A stretch of 55,404 bases of DNA, taken from contig SEFT01000011.1 of the NCBI GenBank assembly GCA_004144175.1, positions 1-55,404 of the forward strand, in the 5' to 3' direction. Source of the DNA: Sphingobacteriales bacterium (GTDB lineage: Bacteria; Bacteroidota; Bacteroidia; Chitinophagales; Chitinophagaceae). The notes beneath the pieces were generated by a model. The model was not told the origin of the DNA and did no database searches. It saw only the letters and a list, made by a program, of their open reading frames with translations. The translations under genes were made by a program, and so were the position numbers. The first letter of the stretch is position 1. The number at the start of each line of letters is the position of its first letter. Shown here piece by piece: positions 34,759 through 43,339 of this stretch.

Positions 34759-34865
34759 GATAAATACTATTTGTTATTTATGTTTTTGATTCTGATGCTG
34801 ATTTATAATGCAAACCAGTCATCATAAATCTTTCTTTGTTTACTTTGCTACAACCTTCAAAACTC

Positions 34866-35288
34866 TTACGCTCCTGCGTAGTCGCGGCGAACCACGAACT
34901 TAGTTCTGATAGGCAGTTTCTGAGCAGCCAGTTCCAGCGCTTCTTTTGCCAGTTCCTGAGGTACGCCGTCCAGTTCAAACATGATAAGACCTGGTTTTAC
35001 CACAGCAGCCCAGAACTCCAGGTTACCTTTACCTTTACCCATACGCACTTCAAGTGGCTTACGAGTGATTGGCTTATCAGGGAATATGCGGATCCAAACG
35101 TTACCCTCACGTTTCATATGACGAGTCATAGCCTGACGTGCAGCTTCTATCTGACGGTTAGTGATCCATTTAGGCTCCATTGCCTTCAAACCAAACGAAC
35201 CAAAGGCTATAGTAGCACCGCGTTGAGCGTTTCCTTTAATTCGGCCTTTATGCGCTTTACGATGTTTCGTTTTTTTCGGTTGTAACAT
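34866..35288 (-). CDS. rplP: 50S ribosomal protein L16
   Basis: The 140-residue protein begins [19 protein letters not shown] and contains [20 protein letters not shown], split over two segments, and [20 protein letters not shown]. It organises the A site of the 50S subunit. Order rpsC-rplP-rpmC is standard. Confidence 0.97.
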   Translation of the reverse strand: MLQPKKTKHRKAHKGRIKGNAQRGATIAFGSFGLKAMEPKWITNRQIEAARQAMTRHMKREGNVWIRIFPDKPITRKPLEVRMGKGKGNLEFWAAVVKPGLIMFELDGVPQELAKEALELAAQKLPIRTKFVVRRDYAGA

Positions 35289-35327
35289 TGTTACAATATT
35301 TTAAAAAGTTGCTCTACAAATTGTTTA

Positions 35328-36170
35328 TTAACGACGTCCACCGCGTCCGCCACCCTGGCCCTGGCCACCACCACGACGGTCTCCACCGCCACGGCGATCA
35401 CCGCCTCTGTCGCCACCACGACGATCACCTCTGTCACCTCCGCGGTCTCCACCCTGGCGACCTTCGCCACGGCCTGCACCGGCACCACCTTCACCACGAC
35501 GGTCAGAACCGGCAGAGAAGTTAGGGTTCAGATCACGTTTGCCAAGAACTTCACCTTTACAGATCCACACTTTGATACCGATCTTACCATATACAGTAAG
35601 CGCGAATACGCTAGCATAGTCTATATCCATACGCAGTGTATGCAGCGGAGTACGACCTTGTTTGAACTCTTCTGAACGTGCGATCTCAGCACCACCCAGA
35701 CGGCCTCCAACTTTGATCTTGATACCTTCAGCACCCATGCGCATAGCTGTAGTGATAGCCATCTTTACAGCACGCTTGAAGCTTACACGGCTTTCAAGCT
35801 GGCGGGCAATCGTTTCGCCTACGATGTTCGCATCCAGCTCAGGACGACGGATCTCCATAATGTTGATCTGAACGTCATCTTTGCTTGTCAGCTTCTTCAG
35901 CTCTTCTTTGATACGATCTACCTCAGCGCCGCCTTTACCTATGATAATACCAGGCTTAGAAGTGTGTATTGTAATGATGAGCTTACCCAGTGTACGCTCG
36001 ATAACTACGCGGGAGATACCGCCTTTGTTAACACGTGCATTGATGTAAGTACGGATTTTGTGGTCTTCAATTACTTTCTGACCGAAATCCTTTTTCTCAC
36101 CATACCACATTGAGTCCCATCCGCGGACGATGCCCAACCTGTTACCAATAGGATTAGTTTTTTGACCCAT
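35328..36170 (-). CDS. rpsC: 30S ribosomal protein S3 with RGG-rich C-terminal tail
   Basis: Residues 1-215 are a normal S3: [20 protein letters not shown], the KH domain with [19 protein letters not shown], and the C-terminal domain with [16 protein letters not shown]. From about residue 220 to 280 a low-complexity Gly/Arg/Asp tail follows (repeats of GGDRGGDR and RRGGG), making the protein about 60 residues longer than a typical S3 core. S3 lines the mRNA entry tunnel, so the tail could reach incoming mRNA. Frame and codon use run through smoothly, so the tail appears real. Its leader carries the AATAATAATA tract shared with rplC and rplW. Confidence 0.97.
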   Translation of the reverse strand: MGQKTNPIGNRLGIVRGWDSMWYGEKKDFGQKVIEDHKIRTYINARVNKGGISRVVIERTLGKLIITIHTSKPGIIIGKGGAEVDRIKEELKKLTSKDDVQINIMEIRRPELDANIVGETIARQLESRVSFKRAVKMAITTAMRMGAEGIKIKVGGRLGGAEIARSEEFKQGRTPLHTLRMDIDYASVFALTVYGKIGIKVWICKGEVLGKRDLNPNFSAGSDRRGEGGAGAGRGEGRQGGDRGGDRGDRRGGDRGGDRRGGGDRRGGGQGQGGGRGGRR

Positions 36171-36202
36171 TCTATTATTATTATAAAAGTTGAATGTTAT
36201 AA

Positions 36203-36580
36203 TTATGCGTTAACGGTTGCTGCACTACGGCTGTCCACACTAATAGTAACGTGGTTGCTACGCTTACGAAGTCTGTAAGCGCGGCCTTGGGGAGCCGGGT
36301 TCATACGCTTCAGTGTGCGGGCACCATCTACCATGATGGTTTTCACATACAGGTTTGCGCCTGCTACGTCAACACCTTCATTCTTTTGTCTCCAGTTAGC
36401 AATCGCGCTCAGCAACAGTTTTTCCAATGGCACAGAAGGATGCTTCGTGCTAAATTTCAAAGTGTTCAGCGCTTTTTCTACATCCATACCGCGGATCAGA
36501 TCTGCCAACAGACGCATTTTGCGGGGCGATGTAGGATAGTTACGTAAACGAGCTACAGCTTCCATTTTCTTATTTTTCAA
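36203..36580 (-). CDS. rplV: 50S ribosomal protein L22
   Basis: The 125-residue protein shows [20 protein letters not shown] and the hairpin end [20 protein letters not shown], which extends into the peptide exit tunnel in L22. Length and place between rpsS and rpsC are standard. Confidence 0.97.
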   Translation of the reverse strand: MKNKKMEAVARLRNYPTSPRKMRLLADLIRGMDVEKALNTLKFSTKHPSVPLEKLLLSAIANWRQKNEGVDVAGANLYVKTIMVDGARTLKRMNPAPQGRAYRLRKRSNHVTISVDSRSAATVNA

Positions 36581-36621
36581 TTGCGGTCCACCAGAAGATG
36601 AGACCAGATTTATGTTAGTTA

Positions 36622-36888
36622 TTATTTTGTACCGCTATGGCCTTTAAAGTTGCGCGTAGGGGCAAATTCACCCAGCTTATGGCCAACCATGAACTCTGTA
36701 ACATACACTGGTATGAATTTGTTACCATTGTGTACAGCGAAGGTGTGGCCTACGAAATCTGGAGTGATGGTAGAACGACGGCTCCAGGTTTTCAAAACCC
36801 CTCTTTTGTTTTTACCGTCATTTACAGCCAGAACTTTTCTTTCCAGCTTTGCATCTACGTAAGGACCTTTTTTAATTGAACGAGCCAT
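36622..36888 (-). CDS. rpsS: 30S ribosomal protein S19
   Basis: The 88-residue protein begins [19 protein letters not shown] and has the signature [19 protein letters not shown] and [17 protein letters not shown]. It binds 16S rRNA in the head of the 30S subunit with S13. Confidence 0.97.
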   Translation of the reverse strand: MARSIKKGPYVDAKLERKVLAVNDGKNKRGVLKTWSRRSTITPDFVGHTFAVHNGNKFIPVYVTEFMVGHKLGEFAPTRNFKGHSGTK

Positions 36889-36943
36889 CTATTGACTTAT
36901 TTATGTTTTATGACCTTGGGCTTCCGCTTACGATCAAATATTT

Positions 36944-37774
36944 TTAGAGTTTTTTACCGTTCTTGCGTTGGATGATCAGTTTATCTGAACCCTTCTGCTT
37001 ACGAGTCTTGAGACCTTTAGCATACTTACCGGTACGGCTACGTGGGTGTCCACCTGAAGACCTACCTTCACCACCACCCATCGGGTGATCTACCGGGTTC
37101 ATCGCAACACCACGGTTACGTGGACGGATACCTTTCCAGCGGTTGCGGCCTGCTTTACCCATTGACTGGAGGGCGTGGTCGCTGTTAGAGATAGTACCTA
37201 CTGTAGCCATGCAAGTGCTCAGCACTTTGCGCAGCTCGCCCGATGGCATTTTCAGTACGCAATATTTTTCTTCTTTGGCGCTGAGCTGAGCGTATGTACC
37301 TGCAGAGCGTGCGATAGCACCACCGCGGCCAGGCTGCATCTCAATGTTGTGAACAACAGTACCAAGAGGCATATTCTTCAGTACCAGTGCATTACCAACT
37401 TCAGGAGCAACACTGTTGCCGCTGATAACGGTAGAACCAACCTGAAGACCCTGAGGAGCCAGGATATAGCGCTTCTCACCATCTACATATACCAGCAGAG
37501 CGATGAATGCAGAACGGTTAGGATCGTACTCGATCGTTTTAACCGTAGCAGGAATATCTTTTTTATCACGTTTGAAGTCGATGATACGGTACATCTTCTT
37601 GTTACCGCCACCCATGTAACGCATTGAGCGACGACCCTGGGCGTTACGGCCACCAGTAGACTTCATAGGCTCAACAAGGCTTTTTTCCGGCTCTGTAGCA
37701 GTAATTTCTGCGTAAGCGTTACCTATTCTCCAACGAGTACCGGCTGTAACCGGCTTATATTTACGTAATGCCAT
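36944..37774 (-). CDS. rplB: 50S ribosomal protein L2
   Basis: The 276-residue protein has the SH3-like core ([17 protein letters not shown]), the [19 protein letters not shown] region and the C-terminal [20 protein letters not shown] signature close to the peptidyl-transferase centre. Length and order rplW-rplB-rpsS are standard. Confidence 0.98.
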   Translation of the reverse strand: MALRKYKPVTAGTRWRIGNAYAEITATEPEKSLVEPMKSTGGRNAQGRRSMRYMGGGNKKMYRIIDFKRDKKDIPATVKTIEYDPNRSAFIALLVYVDGEKRYILAPQGLQVGSTVISGNSVAPEVGNALVLKNMPLGTVVHNIEMQPGRGGAIARSAGTYAQLSAKEEKYCVLKMPSGELRKVLSTCMATVGTISNSDHALQSMGKAGRNRWKGIRPRNRGVAMNPVDHPMGGGEGRSSGGHPRSRTGKYAKGLKTRKQKGSDKLIIQRKNGKKL

Positions 37775-37816
37775 TTTCTTAATTCTTTTTCAATACCTGG
37801 GTGTAGGCCTACAGGC

Positions 37817-38113
37817 TTATATTGAGAATAAATCTATTGAGTCGCCCTCTGCAAGGGTTACAATTGCTTTCTTATAAGAAGGCTTTACACCTTCGATAAA
37901 TCCTGCTTTGGTGAAGCGAGATTTGCTCTTACCGGGAACAACCACTGTATTCACGTTTTCTACTTTTACTCCGTAGAATTCTTCAACAGCTTTCTTTACT
38001 TCCAGCTTGTTTGCTCTTTTGTCCACTACGAAAGTGTAGCGGCCACTGCGCTCCATCTGGAGGTTTACCTTCTCGGTAATCACCGGCCTTACCAAAACTT
38101 CAGCGAGTCTCAT
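37817..38113 (-). CDS. rplW: 50S ribosomal protein L23
   Basis: The 98-residue protein has VLVRPVITEKVNLQMERSGR and ANKLEVKKAVEEFYGVKVENV, the L23 pattern; it sits at the peptide exit and docks trigger factor and SRP. Its start codon is preceded by the same 14 bases as that of rplC. Confidence 0.97.
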   Translation of the reverse strand: MRLAEVLVRPVITEKVNLQMERSGRYTFVVDKRANKLEVKKAVEEFYGVKVENVNTVVVPGKSKSRFTKAGFIEGVKPSYKKAIVTLAEGDSIDLFSI

Positions 38114-38153
38114 TGTTATTATTATTTCGGTTTACGAAAAATCTGTTTGTTAA

Positions 38154-38795
38154 TTATGCTTCAGCTCCTGCTTCTATCTCTTCGTTGAAAAGCTTTGCAG
38201 CACTTTCAGTGAAGACTACCACCTGTGCATTTACCAGGTCATATGTGTTCATATCGCTCATTACAACTGCCTTGTTACGCTTCATGTTACGTGCGCTCAG
38301 ATATGTGTTCATATCGTAGTCGGCCATTACAAAAAGTGCTTTAGGAGTACCCGGCTGCAGATTGCTCATCATATCAGCAAATGCGCTGGTTTTAGGAGCA
38401 TCCAGCTTCAGATCTTCTACGATAACGATCTTGTTCTCGCGGGCTTTGTGAGCAAGAGCAGACATTTTAGCCAGATCTTTTACTTTACGGTTCAGCTTGA
38501 AATCGTAACCGTGCGGCAAAGGACCATTTATTGTACCGCCACCTTTATAAAGAGGGTTACGGATGTTACCTTTACGAGCACCACCTGTACCTTTTTGACG
38601 GTGCAGCTTGCGCGAAGCACCTTGTACTTCGGCACGGGTCTTGGTTTTGTGCGTACCCTGGCGCTGTGCAGCAAGATATTGCTTTACTGCCAGGTAGATG
38701 CAATGGTCATTAGGCTCGATACCGAATATATCTTCCGGCAGGTCCAAAGTGCGGCCGGTCTTTTCACCTTTGCTATTAAAAACGTCAACTTGCAT
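38154..38795 (-). CDS. rplD: 50S ribosomal protein L4
   Basis: The 213-residue protein shows the tunnel-lining loop GTHKTKTRAEVQGASRKLHRQ to GGGTINGPLPHGYDF and the C-terminal Rossmann-like part. In Escherichia coli L4 represses the S10 operon; here no equivalent leader hairpin is evident before rpsJ, whose 5' leader is only about 32 bases. Confidence 0.97.
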   Translation of the reverse strand: MQVDVFNSKGEKTGRTLDLPEDIFGIEPNDHCIYLAVKQYLAAQRQGTHKTKTRAEVQGASRKLHRQKGTGGARKGNIRNPLYKGGGTINGPLPHGYDFKLNRKVKDLAKMSALAHKARENKIVIVEDLKLDAPKTSAFADMMSNLQPGTPKALFVMADYDMNTYLSARNMKRNKAVVMSDMNTYDLVNAQVVVFTESAAKLFNEEIEAGAEA

Positions 38796-38803
38796 GACTA
38801 AAA

Positions 38804-39421
38804 TTAATTCTGAATTAAAACAATAGATCCATTATGGCCTGGTACAGAACCGCTAATCAGTATGTAGTTCTGCTCAGGGAATATTTTTACAACGCGAAGC
38901 GCTTTGATTTTCACGCGGTCGCCACCCATACGGCCTGCCATGCGCATACCTTTAAATACGCGGCTAGGATATGATGAACCACCGATAGAACCCGGGGCGC
39001 GCTGACGGTCGTGCTGGCCATGGGATGCTTCGCCCACACCACTAAATCCGTGACGCTTAACAACACCCTGGAAACCTTTACCTTTAGTAGTGCCTACGAC
39101 ACTTACTTTTTCTCCTTCAGTAAAGATCTCACAAGTGATGGCTTCACCTACTTGCTTATCAATGGAACAATTGCGAATTTCTTTAACGATTGCCTTAGGC
39201 GTAGAATTAGCCTTAGCGAAGTGATTGAGCAGGGCCTTTGGAGTGTTTTTTTCTTTAGCTTCTCCATAGCCAATCTGCAGAGAGTTGTAACCGTCGGTAT
39301 CCACGGTTTTCTTTTGTAGAACCACACAAGGACCGGCCTCGATGATCGTGCACGCAGTTTGCTTGCCGTTCGGCTCGAAAATGCTGGTCATGCCGATTTT
39401 TTTACCAATAATACCTTTCAT
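38804..39421 (-). CDS. rplC: 50S ribosomal protein L3
   Basis: The 205-residue protein starts MKGIIGKKIGMTSIFEPNGK and has TTKGKGFQGVVKRHGFSG and the signature GSSYPSRVFKGMRMAGRMG near the peptidyl-transferase centre. It lies 92 bases after rpsJ. Its start is preceded by the AATAATAATA leader tract. Confidence 0.98.
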   Translation of the reverse strand: MKGIIGKKIGMTSIFEPNGKQTACTIIEAGPCVVLQKKTVDTDGYNSLQIGYGEAKEKNTPKALLNHFAKANSTPKAIVKEIRNCSIDKQVGEAITCEIFTEGEKVSVVGTTKGKGFQGVVKRHGFSGVGEASHGQHDRQRAPGSIGGSSYPSRVFKGMRMAGRMGGDRVKIKALRVVKIFPEQNYILISGSVPGHNGSIVLIQN

Positions 39422-39513
39422 TGTTATTATTATTTTAGCTAAGCGCCCAGTTTACTGTAAGTGTGGCCCGGGATTAGCCGTTTCATCAATATTTTTAAAG
39501 AACCAAAAAGCTG

Positions 39514-39819
39514 TTACGCTTTAATCTCAACTTCAACACCGCTTGGAAGGTCAAGCTTTGAAAGTGCGTCTACTGTACGGGAAGAAGAAGTATAGATATC
39601 CAACAAACGCTTGTGTGTGCAAAGTTGGAACTGCTCACGTGATTTCTTGTTAACGTGCGGTGAGCGCAATACTGTAAAGATCTTCTTCTCTGTCGGCAAC
39701 GGAATAGGGCCAGTTACTACGGCTCCGGTGTTGCGCACAGTCTTAACGATTTTCTCGGCAGACTTATCAACCAGGTTGTGGTCGTAAGATTTCAGCTTTA
39801 TTCTGATACGCTGTGACAT
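39514..39819 (-). CDS. rpsJ: 30S ribosomal protein S10
   Basis: The 101-residue protein begins [20 protein letters not shown] and contains [20 protein letters not shown], split over a strand and loop, as in S10/NusE, which also works in transcription antitermination. It is the first gene of the S10-spc operon and has a strong promoter at 39858-39887. The usual upstream neighbours rpsL, rpsG and fusA are absent here. Confidence 0.98.
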   Translation of the reverse strand: MSQRIRIKLKSYDHNLVDKSAEKIVKTVRNTGAVVTGPIPLPTEKKIFTVLRSPHVNKKSREQFQLCTHKRLLDIYTSSSRTVDALSKLDLPSGVEVEIKA

Positions 39820-39857
39820 ACTTATAAATATCTTCTAACCCGTAAAATTTGGGACTG

Positions 39858-39887
39858 CAAAGGTAACGAGTAGTTTGGATTAAGCAA
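39858..39887 (-). promoter_or_regulatory. Promoter of the S10-spc ribosomal operon
   Basis: The minus strand has TTG, a spacer of exactly 19 bases and TACCTTTG, a full consensus match. Predicted transcription start near 39851 gives a leader of about 32 bases before rpsJ. Confidence 0.85.
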
Positions 39888-39985
39888 AATATTTTAAAAG
39901 AAATTTTTAATTCTTTCTCGTTGTGTTACTTAATACTAGCCTCCCAAAATACACTTGTGTACTTTTACCTGCCCTTTTTTGAAAA

Positions 39986-40702
39986 ATGAACGCGAAGATA
40001 TTGAATTTCATGCACTTACTTGAAAGCAACCCAATAACTCAGTTAAAAACCTTCTGTTTGGCTTTTTTAGGATTTGTTTCGACACCTTGCATTGCCCAAA
40101 ACGAAGTGAAGCAGGAACTTGCAAAGAGCCATCCCATGGCTGGTTCCAGGCTAAATGCGCCATTGCCTCTTTTTGAATCGCGCAGTACTTCCGGCAAACT
40201 CTGGACTAATCAAAAATTGGAGGGCAAAGTTACTTTGGTAAACTTCTGGTTTGTAGGCTGCGCGCCCTGCATGGCTGAATTTCGCTACCTTGATCTGTTC
40301 CTCGACAGTATAAACCATGAAGATTTCCAGGTGCTGACATTTGCCAGAAACACAAGCAACCAAATAGACGAATTCCTGAACGGTAATAGAGAGGATTACA
40401 ATTTCATCAAGAAGTTCAACTACATCTCTGCACCAAAGTTCGACATTATCCCATCTTGTAAAGAATGGACCGACGAAGAAGATGCTAACGCATGTCCGTA
40501 TTTGAGTGACAGCTTAGGCGTAACTGCCTTTCCTACCACGATACTGGTGGACAGGAATGGACTGGTTCGGTTTTCCACGAAAGGCTTTCCGGTGCCGGAA
40601 ACGTCTGCCAGTAAGCATCAACCCCTTATTGAAGAAAAAGTACATGCATATTTCGATAAGGTACGTACCGAAATAAAAAAGCTGCTCGAAGAGCAGCCTT
40701 AA
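39986..40702 (+). CDS. Secreted TlpA-like thioredoxin-fold protein
   Basis: The 238-residue protein has an N-terminal signal segment (about 20-38, ending CIAQ) and a TlpA/AhpC-type thioredoxin fold, with VTLVNFWFVGCAPC (active-site Cys92 and Cys95) and the cis-Pro segment TAFPTTILVDRNG near residue 187. Between them a further Cys pair (SCKEW and NACPY) lies in an inserted loop. It probably acts as a periplasmic disulfide reductase or redox sensor, perhaps for cytochrome assembly. It is divergent from rpsJ. Its last codons contain the terminator of the convergent rarA gene. Confidence 0.83.
   Translation: MNAKILNFMHLLESNPITQLKTFCLAFLGFVSTPCIAQNEVKQELAKSHPMAGSRLNAPLPLFESRSTSGKLWTNQKLEGKVTLVNFWFVGCAPCMAEFRYLDLFLDSINHEDFQVLTFARNTSNQIDEFLNGNREDYNFIKKFNYISAPKFDIIPSCKEWTDEEDANACPYLSDSLGVTAFPTTILVDRNGLVRFSTKGFPVPETSASKHQPLIEEKVHAYFDKVRTEIKKLLEEQP
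40674..40697 (-). terminator. Terminator of rarA inside the end of the TlpA-like gene
   Basis: On the minus strand GCTGCTC and GAGCAGC pair around a 3-base loop and are followed by six T. The hairpin lies in the last codons (LLEEQP) of the TlpA-like gene and begins at once after the rarA stop. Confidence 0.75.
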
Positions 40703-41973
40703 TATCCATATTTATCCTTCCAGCAGTGGCGTAAGTAGTCTTTCAAACGTGCCTCTGAGGCATTGTCGCCTGGGTCATAAAGTTTAGTTCCGGCTATTTT
40801 ATCAGGCAAAAATTCCTGGTCTACAAAATTGCCGGGGAAATCATGCGCATACTGGTATCCCTTGCCATAATCCAGTTTTTTCATAAGCCCCGTAGGTGCA
40901 TTCCTGATGTGCAGCGGCACGGGCAGGTCGCCTGTCTGGCTTACCAGCCGCTGCGCTTTGTTGATGGCCATGTAAGAAGCATTGCTCTTTTGCGACGAGG
41001 CCAAATAGGTAGCACACTGCGACAATATGATGCGACTCTCGGGGAAGCCGATCATCTCTACCGCCTGGAAAGTGGTTGTAGCCAGCAAGAGCGCATTGGG
41101 ATTGGCATTACCGATATCTTCACTAGCGAGTATCAACAGACGACGGGCTATGAACTTAGGGTCTTCCCCACCCTCTATCATCCGCGCCAGCCAATACACA
41201 GCGGCATTAGGGTCGCTGCCTCTTATCGATTTAATGAACGCTGAGATGATGTCGTAGTGCTGTTCGCCCGTTTTATCGTACAGGGCCATTTTGTTTTGTA
41301 CCGTATCTACCACAAAGCTGTTAGTTAGGGTATGCTGCCCTTCAGGCATAGCCGATACCACCAACTCCAGCAGGTTCAGTAGTTTTCGGGCATCGCCGCC
41401 GCTTAGTTGCAGCAACGCCTCCCATTCTTCTACCACAACTTTACGTTCTTTCAGCCATTCGTCTTTAGCCAGGGCCTGGTCTACCAATTCATGCAAATGC
41501 TCTTCTGACAACGATTTAAGCACATATACCTGGCAACGGCTTAACAATGCGCTGATCACCTCGAACGAAGGGTTCTCTGTGGTAGCACCGATGAGTGTAA
41601 TAACTCCTTTCTCCACAGCGCCCAGCAAGCTATCCTGCTGCGCCTTATTGAAGCGATGTATCTCATCTATAAACAAAAGCGCATGACCCGCCATACGGGC
41701 GCGTTCTATTACGGCGCGCACATCTTTTACCCCGCTATCGATGGCACTCAAGGTAAAGAACGGCATATCCAGCGAGCGTGCTATGATCTGCGCTATTGTG
41801 GTTTTTCCTACACCGGGCGGCCCCCAAAAGATCATTGAATGGGCCTTGCGGTTGTGTACCATCTGCTCCAATACCTTGCCGGAGCCGACCAGGTGCTCTT
41901 GTCCTATAAAGTCTTCAAGTGTATAGGGCCGCATGCGCTCTGCCAGCGGTATATTGGTGCCGGATATTGACAT
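40699..41973 (-). CDS. rarA: Replication-associated recombination protein A (RarA/MgsA)
   Basis: This 424-residue AAA+ ATPase acts at stalled replication forks and resembles clamp-loader subunits. Walker A is GPPGVGKTT (51-59), Walker B LLFIDEIHRFNKAQQD (about 98-113), with sensor 1 GATTENPSFE and the C-terminal tetramerisation domain (SIRGSDPNAAVYWLARMIEGGEDP). The N-terminal MRPYTLEDFIGQEHLVG is typical. Its stop overlaps the end of the convergent TlpA-like gene by 4 bases. Confidence 0.96.
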   Translation of the reverse strand: MSISGTNIPLAERMRPYTLEDFIGQEHLVGSGKVLEQMVHNRKAHSMIFWGPPGVGKTTIAQIIARSLDMPFFTLSAIDSGVKDVRAVIERARMAGHALLFIDEIHRFNKAQQDSLLGAVEKGVITLIGATTENPSFEVISALLSRCQVYVLKSLSEEHLHELVDQALAKDEWLKERKVVVEEWEALLQLSGGDARKLLNLLELVVSAMPEGQHTLTNSFVVDTVQNKMALYDKTGEQHYDIISAFIKSIRGSDPNAAVYWLARMIEGGEDPKFIARRLLILASEDIGNANPNALLLATTTFQAVEMIGFPESRIILSQCATYLASSQKSNASYMAINKAQRLVSQTGDLPVPLHIRNAPTGLMKKLDYGKGYQYAHDFPGNFVDQEFLPDKIAGTKLYDPGDNASEARLKDYLRHCWKDKYGY

Positions 41974-42016
41974 ATTCTTTGCAGTTATTTATCAGGTAAT
42001 TGCCTAATTTCGTCTT

Positions 42017-42559
42017 ATGCTACGCAAATTACTGATCATTGCGTGCCTAACGAGCACGGTGACGATTACTTTCGCACAAAAGAAGAAGAAAAATAAGGGA
42101 AAAGATGCGCAGGCAACTGTTACTGAGGCTGCTGCTATAAACTACAAAGAAGCAGGCGCACCTATGCCTGCTGTAAGGCTGGTAACAAAACAGAAAAGCG
42201 CTATTATCGATGCCGACATCAAGCATAATGGCCCAACGTTTGTGATGCTCTTTAACCCTACTTGTGAGCACTGTATTGAGACCACAAACATGATCAGGAA
42301 AAACGAGGCGTTGTTTAAGAACACCAAAGTGGTATTGCTGGCTACGCCTAACCAGATAGACAATCTCCAATACTTTGAAGACCTTACACACTATCCGCAG
42401 TCGAAGCTGCTGATGGTAGGCGTAGATAGCTCTGGTTTCATCGACCGGACATACACCTACGGTTCATTACCACAGCTAAATATATACGATAAAAACCGCA
42501 AGCTGGTGCGTACCTTCAATGGCCCAACTATCGATTCTCTGAAACCCTACATAGAATAG
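42017..42559 (+). CDS. Secreted thioredoxin-fold protein with CEHC motif
   Basis: Residues 1-20 form a signal peptide (LLIIACLTSTVTITFAQ), followed by a lysine-rich stretch KKKKNKGK. The rest is a thioredoxin fold: PTFVMLFNPTCEHCIETTNMI carries the CxxC at Cys83 and Cys86, and YGSLPQLNIYDKNRKLV carries the cis-proline. CEHC is an unusual active-site pair, as seen in TlpA/redoxin-like proteins of Bacteroidota. The partner is unknown. It is divergent from rarA and ends at a bidirectional terminator. Confidence 0.82.
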   Translation: MLRKLLIIACLTSTVTITFAQKKKKNKGKDAQATVTEAAAINYKEAGAPMPAVRLVTKQKSAIIDADIKHNGPTFVMLFNPTCEHCIETTNMIRKNEALFKNTKVVLLATPNQIDNLQYFEDLTHYPQSKLLMVGVDSSGFIDRTYTYGSLPQLNIYDKNRKLVRTFNGPTIDSLKPYIE

Positions 42560-42602
42560 CGTATTATACCGGCACCGATAAGTCGGTACCGATACATATA
42601 AT

Positions 42603-42636
42603 AAAAAAAGCGCAGCCTTAAGCTGCGCTTTTTTTA
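42603..42636. terminator. Bidirectional terminator between convergent genes
   Basis: AAAAAAAGCGCAGC and GCTGCGCTTTTTTT form a 14-bp stem with a 5-base loop. It lies between the CEHC thioredoxin-fold gene and the convergent small membrane protein gene and can serve both. Confidence 0.92.
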
Positions 42637-42642
42637 TTTGAG

Positions 42643-43113
42643 TTATGCTACACTCTGGTTTTTAATGTAGTCACGTATTTTGCGGACATAGTCAAAATAG
42701 CCCGCTTCCATGCGCATCCAGAAAATAGCAAATATCGCTATACTTATTCCCCCGAATATGTAGGTAAAAGACAGATACTCCTTGCTACCGAAAAAGTAGA
42801 AGAATCCCGCTGCTATCAGCATGAACATGCAGAAGATAACAATAAGCATAGGCCCACCGGAATCGATCTTGCGCATCTTCGAACTGATAACCACTTGGGT
42901 TTTGTCTCCTTTACCCTTTAATTCAACGTGTGTGATAGGAAGTGTTTTGATGCTTGTTACCTGTTCGGCGTGGGGTAATACGCGAATCAAGCTTTCATTT
43001 TCGTAAACTTCAAAGTCCAGGTTATGAACTTTTACATGTTTACCAAGCAGACGGCTCTTGATATCGTCTACCGGAATCGTTGACTGGTACCGGTAAGTTC
43101 GTGAGAAAATCAT
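42643..43113 (-). CDS. Small membrane protein of unknown function
   Basis: I do not recognise this 156-residue protein. Residues 1-85 look soluble and beta-rich; two membrane segments follow (about 89-108 and 115-134), and the last 20 residues are charged. The ATG at 43113 was preferred to a GTG two codons upstream. A -7 box lies about 23 bases before it. It is a single gene, between a bidirectional terminator and a 220-base gap before the DUF4175 gene end. Confidence 0.7.
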   Translation of the reverse strand: MIFSRTYRYQSTIPVDDIKSRLLGKHVKVHNLDFEVYENESLIRVLPHAEQVTSIKTLPITHVELKGKGDKTQVVISSKMRKIDSGGPMLIVIFCMFMLIAAGFFYFFGSKEYLSFTYIFGGISIAIFAIFWMRMEAGYFDYVRKIRDYIKNQSVA

Positions 43114-43135
43114 AGGCACTCATTTTAGTTAAGAA

Positions 43136-43143
43136 CAAATTTA
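43136..43143 (-). promoter_or_regulatory. Candidate -7 box of the small membrane protein gene
   Basis: The minus strand reads TAAATTTG, an exact TAnnTTTG match about 23 bases before the ATG. A TTG is found only at a 25-base spacing, longer than usual. Confidence 0.4.
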
Positions 43144-43339
43144 TATGAAAGTTAAGCATAATTTTTAGCAAGCGCAATAGTCCTAAAAATTATATTAGAC
43201 TTTCCTCAATTAAAAGACTACAAACATTGTGCTAAAGTTGGGGCGTACATCTGTTAAAATGCTATAACAGTGTCATTTATCTAATTTTCAACACAATGTT
43301 TATAAGAACTTTTACTTAACTATGATAAAATGCGTATTA

